Positions 7,810-15,392 of a stretch of DNA of 16,493 nt are shown here, piece after piece (within the stretch, counting starts at the first letter, position 1; every line of letters starts with the position of its first letter). The notes under the pieces were generated by a model. That model was not told the DNA's origin, did not search any database, and was given only the letters and a program-made list of their open reading frames with translations. This DNA is from an uncultured Prevotella sp. (GTDB lineage: Bacteria; Bacteroidota; Bacteroidia; Bacteroidales; Bacteroidaceae), in assembly GCA_937874345.1 (NCBI GenBank), contig CALNBT010000223.1, positions 1-16,493 of the forward strand, read 5' to 3'. A program made the translations under genes and the position numbers.

Positions 7810-8553
7810 TTATTCTTGTTGCCAGAAATCCCATGCAGCAAAGGCTTGTAACAAGAGCATTTCAAGACCGTTTTTAACGGTAGCACCATGCTCCATCCCC
7901 TTTTTCATAAAAAGTGTCTCGTCGGGATTATAAAGCAAGTCATACAAAAGATGGTGATTGTCTATTGCTTCGTAGGGAAGAAGAGGTGCTTCTTCTTCAT
8001 GAGGATACATTCCAATAGGCGTGCAATTTACGATAACAAGATATTCTTTTAAGACTTCAGCTGTAATATCTGAATAAAGATAATTCTCAGGTTGGAAGCT
8101 TCTACTGACATATTTGGTCTCAATACCCAATGATTTCAAACCAACATTGACAGCTTTGGCTGCACCGCCGGTACCTAAAATCAGTGCTTTTTTGTGAAAT
8201 GTTTCAAGTAACGGTTCAATACTTTTTGTAAAACCTATCACATCGCTATTGAAACCTTTTAAATGAATTTTCTTTCCTTTATGCGTGATCTTGATCACAT
8301 TAACGGCACCAATCGATTTTGCTGCAGGACTGATGTCGTCGAGGAGCGGAATTACTTTTTCCTTGTATGGCAATGTTACATTCAGACCTTTCAGCTCGGG
8401 ATTGGAGGCCAAAATCTCATGCAGGTCTTCAATCTCAGGAATTTCAAAATTGATGTACTTTGCATCAATTCCTTCGTTTTGGAATTTCTCGTTAAAGAAA
8501 TCAATTGAGAACGAATGTCCTAGCGGATATCCGATCAGTCCATATTTATCCAT
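7810..8553 (-). CDS. aroE: Shikimate dehydrogenase AroE
   Basis: AroE reduces 3-dehydroshikimate to shikimate with NADPH on the way to chorismate, the precursor of aromatic amino acids and menaquinone. The 247-residue protein shows the shikimate-binding GHSFS at 12-16, NVTLPYKE at 58-65 with catalytic Lys64, GAVN at 82-85, and GFNSDVIGF at 100-108 with catalytic Asp104. It also has the nucleotide-binding GTGGAAKAV at 127-135, NCTPIGM at 176-182 and the closing NGLEMLLLQA at 228-237. The frame can start at a TTG at 8559, two codons earlier, but the ATG at 8553 fits the family (MDKYGLIGYPLGHSFS). A TAGGTTTG element at 8580-8573 could be an internal promoter; I rate it weak because no -33 element is evident. 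It sits 46 bases after menG. Confidence 0.95.
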   Translation of the reverse strand: MDKYGLIGYPLGHSFSIDFFNEKFQNEGIDAKYINFEIPEIEDLHEILASNPELKGLNVTLPYKEKVIPLLDDISPAAKSIGAVNVIKITHKGKKIHLKGFNSDVIGFTKSIEPLLETFHKKALILGTGGAAKAVNVGLKSLGIETKYVSRSFQPENYLYSDITAEVLKEYLVIVNCTPIGMYPHEEEAPLLPYEAIDNHHLLYDLLYNPDETLFMKKGMEHGATVKNGLEMLLLQAFAAWDFWQQE

Positions 8554-8599
8554 TTTCAAAAAAATTGTAAACCAAACCTATAGCGTGGTCAATGATTGA

Positions 8600-9337
8600 T
8601 TAAACTTTTTCACCTAAGTAAACGGTACAAATGCCAAATGTCAGCCTTTTATACTTTACATTCTTAAATCCGGCTCTTTTCAGGATTCCGGACATCACCT
8701 CTCCTTGTGGAAAAGCTTCTATCGTAGTTGTCAAATAATCGTATGCACTTTTGTCTTTAGACAATAATTTGCCATAAAAAGGGAGAAAGGTATGCGAATA
8801 GATTCTAAATAACGGTCGCATGGGAAATGTGACGGGTTGGGTAAGTTCAACAGCACTAAAATGTCCACCCGGTTTTAAAACCCTGAAGATTTCACGCAAT
8901 CCCTTATCCAAATCTTGGAAATTGCGAATGCCGAAGGCTGATGTCACGGCATCAAATGTATTATTATCAAAAGAAAGATCCATACAGTCTTCTTGCTGGA
9001 ATGAGATGGTGTCTTGCAAATTTTGCTGTTGTACTTTCTGTTGTCCTATATTCATCATGCCGACAGAGATATCGGCACCAATGAGTTTTGTAGGATGCAA
9101 CTTTTGAGCAGACAAAATTGCAAAATCCCCTGTTCCTGTGGCTATGTCAAGAATCGTGCGGGGTGAAAATGGCTTCAGCTGTTGTATAGCCTTTTTTCTC
9201 CATCCTTTATCAATATTCCATGATAGCCTGTGATTTAAAGTATCGTAAGAAGGGGCAATGTTATCAAACATTTGTTCAACTTGCTGTTTCTTTTCTCCTT
9301 GTTGGCTGTATGGCTTAATCTTTTCCTGTTCGTACAC
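8600..9337 (-). CDS. menG: Demethylmenaquinone methyltransferase (MenG/UbiE family)
   Basis: This SAM-dependent methyltransferase makes menaquinone from demethylmenaquinone, the last step of the pathway; ubiquinone is not expected in anaerobic Bacteroidota, so the menaquinone role is the likelier one. The UbiE/COQ5 signature YDTLNHRLSWNIDKGWRKKA is at 31-50, the SAM-binding motif LDIATGTGDFA at 63-73, GADIS at 87-91 and FGIRNF at 135-140. The 245-residue length is usual. The start codon is GTG at 9337. No in-frame ATG lies between it and the upstream stop, and the next ATG (residue 23) would remove a conserved start (EKIKPYSQQGEKKQQVEQMF). It begins 21 bases after the purC stop. Confidence 0.93.
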   Translation of the reverse strand: MYEQEKIKPYSQQGEKKQQVEQMFDNIAPSYDTLNHRLSWNIDKGWRKKAIQQLKPFSPRTILDIATGTGDFAILSAQKLHPTKLIGADISVGMMNIGQQKVQQQNLQDTISFQQEDCMDLSFDNNTFDAVTSAFGIRNFQDLDKGLREIFRVLKPGGHFSAVELTQPVTFPMRPLFRIYSHTFLPFYGKLLSKDKSAYDYLTTTIEAFPQGEVMSGILKRAGFKNVKYKRLTFGICTVYLGEKV

Positions 9338-9358
9338 TGCTAAATATTTGTTATCAAT

Positions 9359-10309
9359 CTATTTTACTGAAGCAAGGTATTCCTTCACATTTTTCTCAAT
9401 TCTTGCAGAAATATCGTCGCTTTCATCAGCCTTTATGAATTTTTCACCCGTAATATGCTCGTATAATTCGATGTACCTATCGCTTACACTTTCTGCGTAT
9501 TCGTCTGTGATTTCTGGCATCTTTTGACCGGGTTCGTTCATAAAACCGTGCTCAATCAGCCATTGACGAACGAATTCTTTTGACAATTGTTTTTGAGGTT
9601 CTCCTTTAGCTAACTTCTCTTCATAGCCGTCAGCATAGAAATAGCGGCTTGAATCTGGCGTATGAATTTCATCAATCAGATATATTTTTCCATCTCTCTT
9701 GCCAAATTCGTATTTTGTATCCACCAAAATAAGCCCTTGCTGTGCTGCAATTTCTTGGCCACGAGCAAATAACTTCTTTGTATAGTCTTCAATAACAGCA
9801 TAGTCTGCTGCTGAAACCAATCCCTGACTAATAATCTCTTCTTTTGAAATATTCATGTCATGACCTTCGTCAGCTTTAGTGGTAGGAGTGACGATTGGTT
9901 CTGGAAAGCGTTGGTTTTCAATCATACCATCGGGCAGTTTAACACCGCAAAGCTCTCGGCTGCCTTCTTTATAAGCTCTCCAGGCACTACCTGTCAGAAT
10001 GCTTCTGATAATCATTTCAACTCGAAACCCTTCACAGATAAGCCCAACGGTTACCATCGGGTCGGGTGTAGCCAATTTCCAGTTTGGACAAATATCCTGT
10101 GTAGCATCCAAGAATTTTGCGGCAATCTGATTTAAAACTTGACCTTTGAAGGGTATACCTTTTGGTAAAACAACATCAAAAGCAGAGATTCTATCGGTAG
10201 CAACCATCACAATGAAATCATCATTGATATTATACACGTCACGAACTTTTCCGTTGTAAACACTTTTTTGCCCTTTAAAGTGGAAATCTGTTTTAGTTAA
10301 TGCTTTCAT
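9359..10309 (-). CDS. purC: SAICAR synthetase PurC
   Basis: PurC joins CAIR and aspartate with ATP to give SAICAR in purine synthesis. The 316-residue protein is the long form, nearer the yeast Ade1 length than the 237-residue E. coli type. Motifs are GKVRDVY at 20-26 (nucleotide-binding), TDRISAFD at 38-45, RSILTGSAWRAYKEG at 102-116, LVDTKYEFG at 195-203 and LIDEIHTPDSSRYF at 211-224 with the Asp and Glu expected to bind magnesium. The ATG at 10309 lies 14 bases after the phoH stop, so the two share a transcript. purM, another purine gene, lies three genes downstream in the same run. Confidence 0.96.
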   Translation of the reverse strand: MKALTKTDFHFKGQKSVYNGKVRDVYNINDDFIVMVATDRISAFDVVLPKGIPFKGQVLNQIAAKFLDATQDICPNWKLATPDPMVTVGLICEGFRVEMIIRSILTGSAWRAYKEGSRELCGVKLPDGMIENQRFPEPIVTPTTKADEGHDMNISKEEIISQGLVSAADYAVIEDYTKKLFARGQEIAAQQGLILVDTKYEFGKRDGKIYLIDEIHTPDSSRYFYADGYEEKLAKGEPQKQLSKEFVRQWLIEHGFMNEPGQKMPEITDEYAESVSDRYIELYEHITGEKFIKADESDDISARIEKNVKEYLASVK

Positions 10310-10323
10310 TGTTGATAATATTT

Positions 10324-11295
10324 TTAATTTTGAAATTCCAAACTCTTTTCCTCTTGTCTCTTTTTATCATAGTTTTCATAAGCGTTGACAATACGGGTTA
10401 CTAGTTTATGTCGAACGATATCTTTTTTATCGAGTTCTATGATAGAAATTCCTTCAATGCCATTTAAAATCTTGATAGATTCTTTCAAACCGCTTTTCTG
10501 GGCCATCGGTAAGTCTATCTGGGTCATGTCTCCTGTAATAATCATCTTCGTATTCCAGCCCATACGTGTCAAAAACATTCGAATTTGAGCAGGAGTGGTG
10601 TTTTGAGCCTCGTCTAAAATAACGACTGCGTCATTCAAAGTCCTTCCTCTCATAAAGGCCAATGGTGCAATCTGAATGACCTGTTTCTCCATCATATCCT
10701 GCAATTTTGCTGCAGGAATCATATCTTGCAAAGAATCGTACAAGGGTTGTAGATAGGGATCAATCTTGTCCCTCATGTCACCAGGAAGAAATCCTAGCTT
10801 CTCGCCGGCTTCAACGGCGGGGCGTGAAAGGATGATCTTTTTCGCCTTTTTCTCTTTTAATGCACGCACTGCAAGTGCGATACTGAGATATGTCTTACCC
10901 GTTCCGGCAGGACCCACTGCAAATATCATATCCGACTTATCAAAAGCATCTATCAAACGCTGTTGGTTGGCACTCCTTCCTTTGATCGCACGTCCTGAAA
11001 TGTTATAAACAACAACACCCTTTATTTCATCTGCTTTGGTCTTGTGGTCATGTACAATATCCAAGATATCTTCTTCGGAAATTGAATTATATTTGAGGAT
11101 ATGTTTCTGAATCAAATCAATATTTTCTTCTAACTTTGCCATTTCCTCTTCTTCGCCCAATAAGCGGATTACATTTCCTCTTGCAGCCATACGAACCTTG
11201 GGATACAAAGATTTTATCATTTGTAAATGTCCGTTGTTCACTCCGTAGAAAGTAACTGGGTCGATATCTTCAAGTACAATATGCTTCTCTATCAA
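10324..11295 (-). CDS. phoH: PhoH family ATPase (PhoH/PhoL type)
   Basis: This is a P-loop ATPase of the PhoH family. Relatives are linked to RNA metabolism and ribosome function, but the exact role is unsettled. Residues 1 to about 100 form a variable N-terminal part with a KH-like look (GNVIRLLGEEEEM at 40-52). The ATPase domain follows, with Walker A GPAGTGKT at 128-135, RGRTLNDA at 216-223, Walker B VVILDEAQN at 224-232 and TGDMTQIDLP at 254-263. The 323-residue length is typical. The start is taken as TTG at 11295 (MIEKHIVLEDIDPVTFYGVN): a stop lies four codons upstream, and the next ATG (residue 26) would cut conserved sequence. A TAAATTTG element just upstream supports this. It is the first gene of the run down to pyrF. 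Confidence 0.92.
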   Translation of the reverse strand: MIEKHIVLEDIDPVTFYGVNNGHLQMIKSLYPKVRMAARGNVIRLLGEEEEMAKLEENIDLIQKHILKYNSISEEDILDIVHDHKTKADEIKGVVVYNISGRAIKGRSANQQRLIDAFDKSDMIFAVGPAGTGKTYLSIALAVRALKEKKAKKIILSRPAVEAGEKLGFLPGDMRDKIDPYLQPLYDSLQDMIPAAKLQDMMEKQVIQIAPLAFMRGRTLNDAVVILDEAQNTTPAQIRMFLTRMGWNTKMIITGDMTQIDLPMAQKSGLKESIKILNGIEGISIIELDKKDIVRHKLVTRIVNAYENYDKKRQEEKSLEFQN

Positions 11296-11322
11296 TGTGA
11301 TAACCTACTTTAAATAATGATG

Positions 11323-11330
11323 CAAATTTA
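11323..11330 (-). promoter_or_regulatory. Promoter -7 element upstream of phoH
   Basis: TAAATTTG on the minus strand (11330 to 11323) matches TAnnTTTG exactly. Initiation near 11316 would leave a leader of about 20 bases before the TTG start of phoH. No clear TTG is found at the -33 distance, which lowers confidence. It would drive phoH and probably the genes down to pyrF. Confidence 0.55.
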
Positions 11331-11385
11331 CGAAAAAGATTAGAGATTAATTGTCAGGTACATCAGTTTTTTCCTAAAAAACATA

Positions 11386-11408
11386 AAAAGCGTTATTGAC
11401 AACGTTTT
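11386..11408. repeat. Inverted repeat between phoH and the DUF5715-like gene
   Basis: AAAA-G-CGTT (11386-11394) faces AACGTTTT (11401-11408) across ATTGAC, giving eight complementary pairs with one unpaired G. It overlaps the -33 region of the rightward promoter and lies in the divergent gap, so it could be an operator. The repeat is short and could be chance in AT-rich DNA. Confidence 0.3.
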
Positions 11409-11432
11409 ACTCTCAACTTTTTTGTAACTTTG
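11405..11432 (+). promoter_or_regulatory. Promoter of the DUF5715-like gene
   Basis: TAACTTTG at 11425-11432 matches the TAnnTTTG -7 consensus. A T-rich stretch at 11405-11408 stands 16 bases upstream as a weak -33 candidate. Initiation near 11439 leaves about 12 bases before the ATG at 11451. The element covers an in-frame TTG at 11430, so translation cannot start there on this transcript. Confidence 0.55.
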
Positions 11433-11450
11433 TTTCATGTAAAAAGATTT

Positions 11451-12278
11451 ATGAAGATTTCAAAGAAAAGATATTTACAGGGTTTTGCGTTTTGTGTGAT
11501 CATTCTTGGGATTGTGAGAAGCATCTTCCCTGGTGTGGCAGGTAATATTGCGTTGACAGAGAATAGTACTTCCAAGGATTCTGCAGATTTAATCCGTCAA
11601 AAGTATGATGTTCAGGAATTAGATACTCTTCAGGGATTTAATAATCAGCCAAGAGGCAATACTCCAAATGCAAAATCGAAATTTTTCAAAACTGATGGCA
11701 GTTTGGTTAAAAACCGCATCTATAGTGTCAGGAGCTTTGAAAAAGCTTTTCCTGATCAGAATGATGTGCAATTGATTGCTGCAGGCCATTTGGGCGTAAA
11801 GCCGGTATCCAATCGTACAGAGGCAGAAAGTAGAAAGTCAGAGTTGGTCTATGTTGGTTCTAATCCATATTTCTATATAGACCGATTGAACAATAGTATT
11901 CCTTACTTGGTCCCTGCTGCATCTAATCTCCTTCAAGATATTGGCGTAAACTTTTTTGATAGTCTTCAGATGAAGGGTATTCCATTACATAAAATCATTA
12001 TTACCAGTGTGCTTCGTAGTCAGGATGATGTAAAGAAATTGCGTGGACATAATGGCAATGCAACGGAAAATAGTTGTCATCTATATGGTACGACATTTGA
12101 TGTTAGCTATAATCGCTATCAAACGATCGCAGATCCAGCGGGTCCCCTGCGTAGGAAAGTTCGTAATGACAGTTTAAAATGGGTGTTGAGCGAAGTGCTG
12201 AATGATTTACGAAATCAAAATCGGTGTTATATTAAGTATGAAGTAAAGCAAGGCTGTTTCCACATTACAACACGATAA
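11451..12278 (+). CDS. DUF5715-like membrane-anchored protein with an M15/LAS zinc-peptidase signature
   Basis: The protein has 275 residues. Residues 1-6 are basic, and about 8-26 are hydrophobic, a signal peptide or anchor, so the rest should face the periplasm. It resembles the Bacteroidales family DUF5715, named from memory. In the C-terminal half the order of conserved residues matches M15 peptidases: R189 in SVLRSQDD, then S208, H210 and D217 in ENSCHLYGTTFDV (the SxHxxGxxxD pattern and the HxxxxxxD spacing of LAS enzymes), and a last histidine H271 in GCFHITTR. These would be the three zinc ligands (H210, D217, H271) of a D,D- or L,D-type peptidase acting on peptidoglycan. That function is inference; the usual ExxH near the end is not present. 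The ATG at 11451 was chosen over the TTG at 11430, which lies in the promoter. It is the only plus-strand gene. Confidence 0.8.
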   Translation: MKISKKRYLQGFAFCVIILGIVRSIFPGVAGNIALTENSTSKDSADLIRQKYDVQELDTLQGFNNQPRGNTPNAKSKFFKTDGSLVKNRIYSVRSFEKAFPDQNDVQLIAAGHLGVKPVSNRTEAESRKSELVYVGSNPYFYIDRLNNSIPYLVPAASNLLQDIGVNFFDSLQMKGIPLHKIIITSVLRSQDDVKKLRGHNGNATENSCHLYGTTFDVSYNRYQTIADPAGPLRRKVRNDSLKWVLSEVLNDLRNQNRCYIKYEVKQGCFHITTR

Positions 12279-12851
12279 TCATTTCTTTCGGATAAATTCA
12301 TATTCCTGTCCTGTCTTTACAAGGCGACCATTTAAATCGAATTGAAGGTCTTGAACCATCCAACGATGATGGGCTTTTGGAGCTTTTGGATTGATACACC
12401 TTGATCGTCTTCTAATCGTAAATCCTTCTCGAGTTTTGTCTATCGTAAATCCTTTTGCTATTTTTTTGAATTGTCGGTTATAGGAATCGATGCTCCACAG
12501 TTGAAATCTTTCTTCTAAGACATCACTCTTATTATTTCCCCAATCTGTACTAAACAACATTAGTCTGCGATCAGGTGTGAGGTATGTAGCGAGAATTTGT
12601 TCGTTATTTTTTTGTGCAAAGCTCAGCTGTTCATTGATGTTAAGAATCACATCTAGACAATAAATCCTGTTCGCATTGCAATAAAAAAGGCAATGTCGTT
12701 CGTTGTCAGTATATTTTGCGATGACTATAGCATCTTTGGGTAAATGCCTGGCAGCGACATTTATCCTATTGGCTATTGGTGTTTGTGCCGTTATAAATAG
12801 TGAATATAGTTGGAATATGGCAAGTGCCATCATCCATTTGATTATGTTCAT
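12279..12851 (-). CDS. Small secreted protein of unknown function
   Basis: I do not recognise this 190-residue protein. Residues 1-22 form a signal peptide (basic MNIIKW, a hydrophobic stretch, then FITAQ with cleavage likely after A22 or Q23), so it is exported, with no lipoprotein cysteine at the cleavage site. The mature part is predicted by eye to be mostly beta strand, with three cysteines in a short stretch (C54, C58, C65), another at C152, and a basic C-terminal region (IRRRSRCINPKAPKAHHRW at 146-164). The longer frame opens with a TTG at 12863 that lies inside the promoter, so the ATG at 12851 is used. Its stop codon touches the stop of the convergent DUF5715-like gene, and a functional link with it is possible but unproven. 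Confidence 0.75.
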   Translation of the reverse strand: MNIIKWMMALAIFQLYSLFITAQTPIANRINVAARHLPKDAIVIAKYTDNERHCLFYCNANRIYCLDVILNINEQLSFAQKNNEQILATYLTPDRRLMLFSTDWGNNKSDVLEERFQLWSIDSYNRQFKKIAKGFTIDKTREGFTIRRRSRCINPKAPKAHHRWMVQDLQFDLNGRLVKTGQEYEFIRKK

Positions 12852-12860
12852 AACTGTATT

Positions 12861-12893
12861 CAAAGTTAACTGAAGAATGCTTGAAATCCAAAA
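12861..12893 (-). promoter_or_regulatory. Promoter of the small secreted protein gene
   Basis: On the minus strand TTTTG (12893-12889) and TAACTTTG (12868-12861) are 20 bases apart, a good -33/-7 pair of Bacteroidota type and the best in the window. A run of ten A residues (12911-12902) just upstream resembles an UP element. Initiation near 12854 would leave only about three bases before the ATG, an almost leaderless message. Confidence 0.65.
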
Positions 12894-13101
12894 GGTTGCT
12901 ATTTTTTTTTTGAGAATTACAATATTGTTTTGTTATAAATTCATTATGCAATATGAAATGATTATTTTCAAAAATATTCCCAAAGACATTTGATACATGG
13001 TTGATGTTATCATAAAAAAATCTTGCGTGAATATCTAAAACGTTCAAAGAGGAATGCCGAAAGTTATTCGAAGGGAGTTGTGGCTTTTCAAAATATCTTT
13101 G

Positions 13102-13189
13102 CGGAAAGAGGGGGATTCGAACCCCCGAAGCGCTTTAGGCGCTTACACGCTTTCCAGGCGTGCCTCTTCAACCACTCGAGCACCTTTCC
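13102..13189 (-). tRNA. tRNA-Ser (anticodon GGA)
   Basis: The 88-base minus-strand sequence folds as a class II tRNA. The acceptor arms are GGAAAGG and UCUUUCC with discriminator G. The anticodon stem CACGC/GCGUG closes the loop CUGGAAA with anticodon GGA (13155-13153). A long variable arm follows, AAGCGC-CUAAA-GCGCUU, and the T arm GGGGG-UUCGAAU-CCCCC is intact. It reads UCC and UCU codons. The long variable arm and G73 are serine identity elements. CCA is not encoded after the discriminator, so the end must be added by the CCA enzyme. Confidence 0.97.
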
Positions 13190-13204
13190 TTTCTAAAAGT
13201 TTTG

Positions 13205-13212
13205 CAAAAGTA
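13205..13212 (-). promoter_or_regulatory. Promoter -7 element of tRNA-Ser
   Basis: TACTTTTG on the minus strand (13212 to 13205) matches TAnnTTTG. Initiation near 13198 is about nine bases before the mature 5' end, so the tRNA probably has its own short precursor. No clear -33 TTG is visible. Confidence 0.5.
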
Positions 13213-13279
13213 GTGATTTTATTTTGATTATAATCATTAAGTGTACAAAAAGTAAATTAATTTGTCGACCTTCGAAAAG

Positions 13280-14539
13280 TTAGCGTTTCTTGGCAAGGTT
13301 GATAGGGTGTGATATATTAACTTCTGTCAAATCGGCTTTGGTGATATGCGCCTTTACGTTTATTCCCAGTTTTAGATTTCTCCATTTTTGAAAAGTATAG
13401 AAGATGCCAAGCCTTTCGTATATCCGAGATTCGTTGAACTGGGCATTATATCCCATTTGGCGGTGTAAATACATGCCCAGGTTTAGACCAACGGACCATT
13501 GATGGTAAAATGTTTCTTGTTTGACAGCAATTCCTAATGACCATGGACTATGTGGCATTGAAATTCCTTGCATCTCATCCAATTTGGCAATGTGCTGTGC
13601 GTAAGTACCATAAAACCAATCTATTCCAATACCTGAAGCCCATCTTCTGGCATATCGGTACATAAGATCGCATTGGATCGAGTAGGTTGGATAAACGTGA
13701 AAGTTCTCTGTTCTGTAGTTTGGATCCGTTGGTGAAGTCCTGAATTGAGTTTCTAGCCAATCTTCTAACATTGTTTTGGCTCCAAACCCAGCAGAAAAAT
13801 TCAGGTACAAGTATTTATCTACTTCATTTTTCCAACGCTTTTTTCCCTTGTTTACCAATTCATAATAGAATGGTTCATATACCATGCCAATGGACGTTCC
13901 GATACTATTCGACCCCTTGTTAGGTCTATACAAAGCACCATTACTGTGATGAATCAATTCAATTCCGGCACGAACTCCCCAATTTTGATCGAAGTAATAA
14001 GTTTCATGTATGCCGCTACCAAAATAAATTGATATATGCGAGCCAATCAGTTCGTTGTCAATGTTATTTAATTTATTATAAATGTCTTTGCTATATCCCA
14101 AGCCTAAGCTGAAAGAATAGGCTGTTTCCCATTTTTTTCGTCTGTAGACCGGTCTATAGAACCGTCCGTAGAGTGAGAATGTATTTCCCAATCTGGAAAA
14201 ATAGTTGACAGGTTGTGCTTGTCCCCAATCTGGATCTGGATCACGATGAAGCCGTACTTCGTTGTTCAGTGTATACCTCATTCCCAGATTGATGAGAGGA
14301 TAGCCGTAATCTTCAGCGAAAAGGTCACTATCTGATCGCAACGCTGAATATTCCAGTTCCGCTGCAATGGAAAAATTAGGAGTCTTTTTAATCCACTTTG
14401 CTGAGTATTTGTCGATTGCGACAATCTTTCCTGGCATCAGGTGGAAGGTATAGCCCCAATGATTCAAAGAATCTAGTTTTTCTGCATGGATAGGTAAACT
14501 GAAAATGAAAAGGATGAAGGTAATTCGAACCATGTTCAT
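13280..14539 (-). CDS. Lipid A deacylase-like outer membrane protein (PagL / acyloxyacyl hydrolase type)
   Basis: The 419-residue protein begins with a signal peptide (MNMVRITFILFIFSLPIHA, cleavage likely before E20) and continues as alternating aromatic beta strands typical of an outer membrane barrel. Residues 195-201 read LIHHSNG. H197 and S199 give the HxSN motif that carries the catalytic His and Ser of PagL, which removes the 3-O acyl chain of lipid A. PagL itself is only about 150-170 residues. Here the matching part is roughly residues 50-230, and about 190 further residues (more strand-like sequence) follow, as in the longer acyloxyacyl hydrolase-like proteins of Bacteroidota. It starts 21 bases after the tatD stop. 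Two ATGs, at 14539 and 14533, are possible. Substrate and bond specificity are inferred. Confidence 0.8.
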   Translation of the reverse strand: MNMVRITFILFIFSLPIHAEKLDSLNHWGYTFHLMPGKIVAIDKYSAKWIKKTPNFSIAAELEYSALRSDSDLFAEDYGYPLINLGMRYTLNNEVRLHRDPDPDWGQAQPVNYFSRLGNTFSLYGRFYRPVYRRKKWETAYSFSLGLGYSKDIYNKLNNIDNELIGSHISIYFGSGIHETYYFDQNWGVRAGIELIHHSNGALYRPNKGSNSIGTSIGMVYEPFYYELVNKGKKRWKNEVDKYLYLNFSAGFGAKTMLEDWLETQFRTSPTDPNYRTENFHVYPTYSIQCDLMYRYARRWASGIGIDWFYGTYAQHIAKLDEMQGISMPHSPWSLGIAVKQETFYHQWSVGLNLGMYLHRQMGYNAQFNESRIYERLGIFYTFQKWRNLKLGINVKAHITKADLTEVNISHPINLAKKR

Positions 14540-14560
14540 GGCTGAAAGAATCTATACTTA

Positions 14561-15370
14561 TTAAATTCCGAATATTCTATATACATTTGCATTTGTTTGG
14601 AGAGCCATCTCTTCTTCCGTTACTTGATAACTCTCTGCCAATTGTTTCAAGACGAGTGAGACAAAAGCACTTTCGTTGCGTTTTCCGCGATGAGGAACGG
14701 GTGTCATATACGGACTATCTGTTTCCAGAACAACACGATCAAGTGGTACGTTGGAGGGTAATATATCGCGCAAGTGGCTGCTTTTGAAAGTCAAAACGCC
14801 TCCAATGCCGAGTACAAATCGAGAAAAAGACAACAATTCGGCGGCCTCTTTATCGTTACCAGTGAAGCAATGAAACACGCCACCTGGTAGTTCTGATTCA
14901 TATTTTCGGAGAATCTTTACCATTTCGTTCTGAGCCTTCCGACAATGAATCATCAAAGGCAATTGATATTTGATAGACCACCTTACCTGTTCTTCAAAAG
15001 CTTCTAGTTGTTCTTTTTCAAATTCACGGCTCCAATAGAAATCCAATCCCACTTCACCAATGGCCAGAAAGCGCAGATCATTGTCTTCTTGCTGCAAGTT
15101 CTTCAATAAGATCTTCTTCATTTCTATTAAAGTGTCAGCCCAGTTTGTCTTTACTTCTTCAGGGTGAAGTCCAATCATTGGATATAGAAAACCTTTATAC
15201 AATTTGCAAACATTCACCAGATGCGGTAAGTTTTCCAAATCAATTGCTGGTATGAATATCTTGCCGAGGCCGGCTGATTTGGCTCGTTCAACAACTGCTT
15301 GTAGATCGTCTTGATATTCTTCACTGTCAAGATGGGCATGCGTATCAACAAAAGTTATCTTATTCATCAT
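14561..15370 (-). CDS. tatD: TatD family metal-dependent hydrolase (DNase)
   Basis: TatD proteins are TIM-barrel metallo-hydrolases; characterised members are 3'-5' exonucleases or DNases, though the in vivo role varies. The 269-residue protein has the full metal site: DTHAHLD at 9-15 (H11, H13), GEVGLDFYW at 105-113 (E106), IHCR at 141-144 (H142), HCFTG at 167-171 (H167) and ETDSPYMTP at 216-224 (D218). The length is normal. Two adjacent ATGs (15370 and 15367) are possible, with a GAAGG stretch just upstream acting as a ribosome site. It follows the hypothetical gene by 22 bases and precedes the deacylase-like gene by 21, so the group is probably one transcript. Confidence 0.94.
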   Translation of the reverse strand: MMNKITFVDTHAHLDSEEYQDDLQAVVERAKSAGLGKIFIPAIDLENLPHLVNVCKLYKGFLYPMIGLHPEEVKTNWADTLIEMKKILLKNLQQEDNDLRFLAIGEVGLDFYWSREFEKEQLEAFEEQVRWSIKYQLPLMIHCRKAQNEMVKILRKYESELPGGVFHCFTGNDKEAAELLSFSRFVLGIGGVLTFKSSHLRDILPSNVPLDRVVLETDSPYMTPVPHRGKRNESAFVSLVLKQLAESYQVTEEEMALQTNANVYRIFGI

Positions 15371-15392
15371 CCTTCATTTATTGTGAAAGGGT

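Noticed and set aside
8573..8580. TAGGTTTG as an internal promoter for aroE
   Set aside because: It fits the -7 consensus but has no -33 partner at the right distance and sits within a tightly packed operon; kept only as a note under aroE.
12902..12911. Run of ten T residues on the plus strand, considered as an intrinsic terminator
   Set aside because: No GC-rich hairpin precedes it and no plus-strand gene ends nearby; it is better explained as an A tract upstream of the minus-strand promoter.
12766..13047. A 93-codon minus-strand open frame upstream of the small secreted protein gene
   Set aside because: It overlaps the promoter and signal-peptide region of that gene in another frame, is very rich in Asn, Phe and Ile as expected from AT-rich non-coding DNA, and has no motif.
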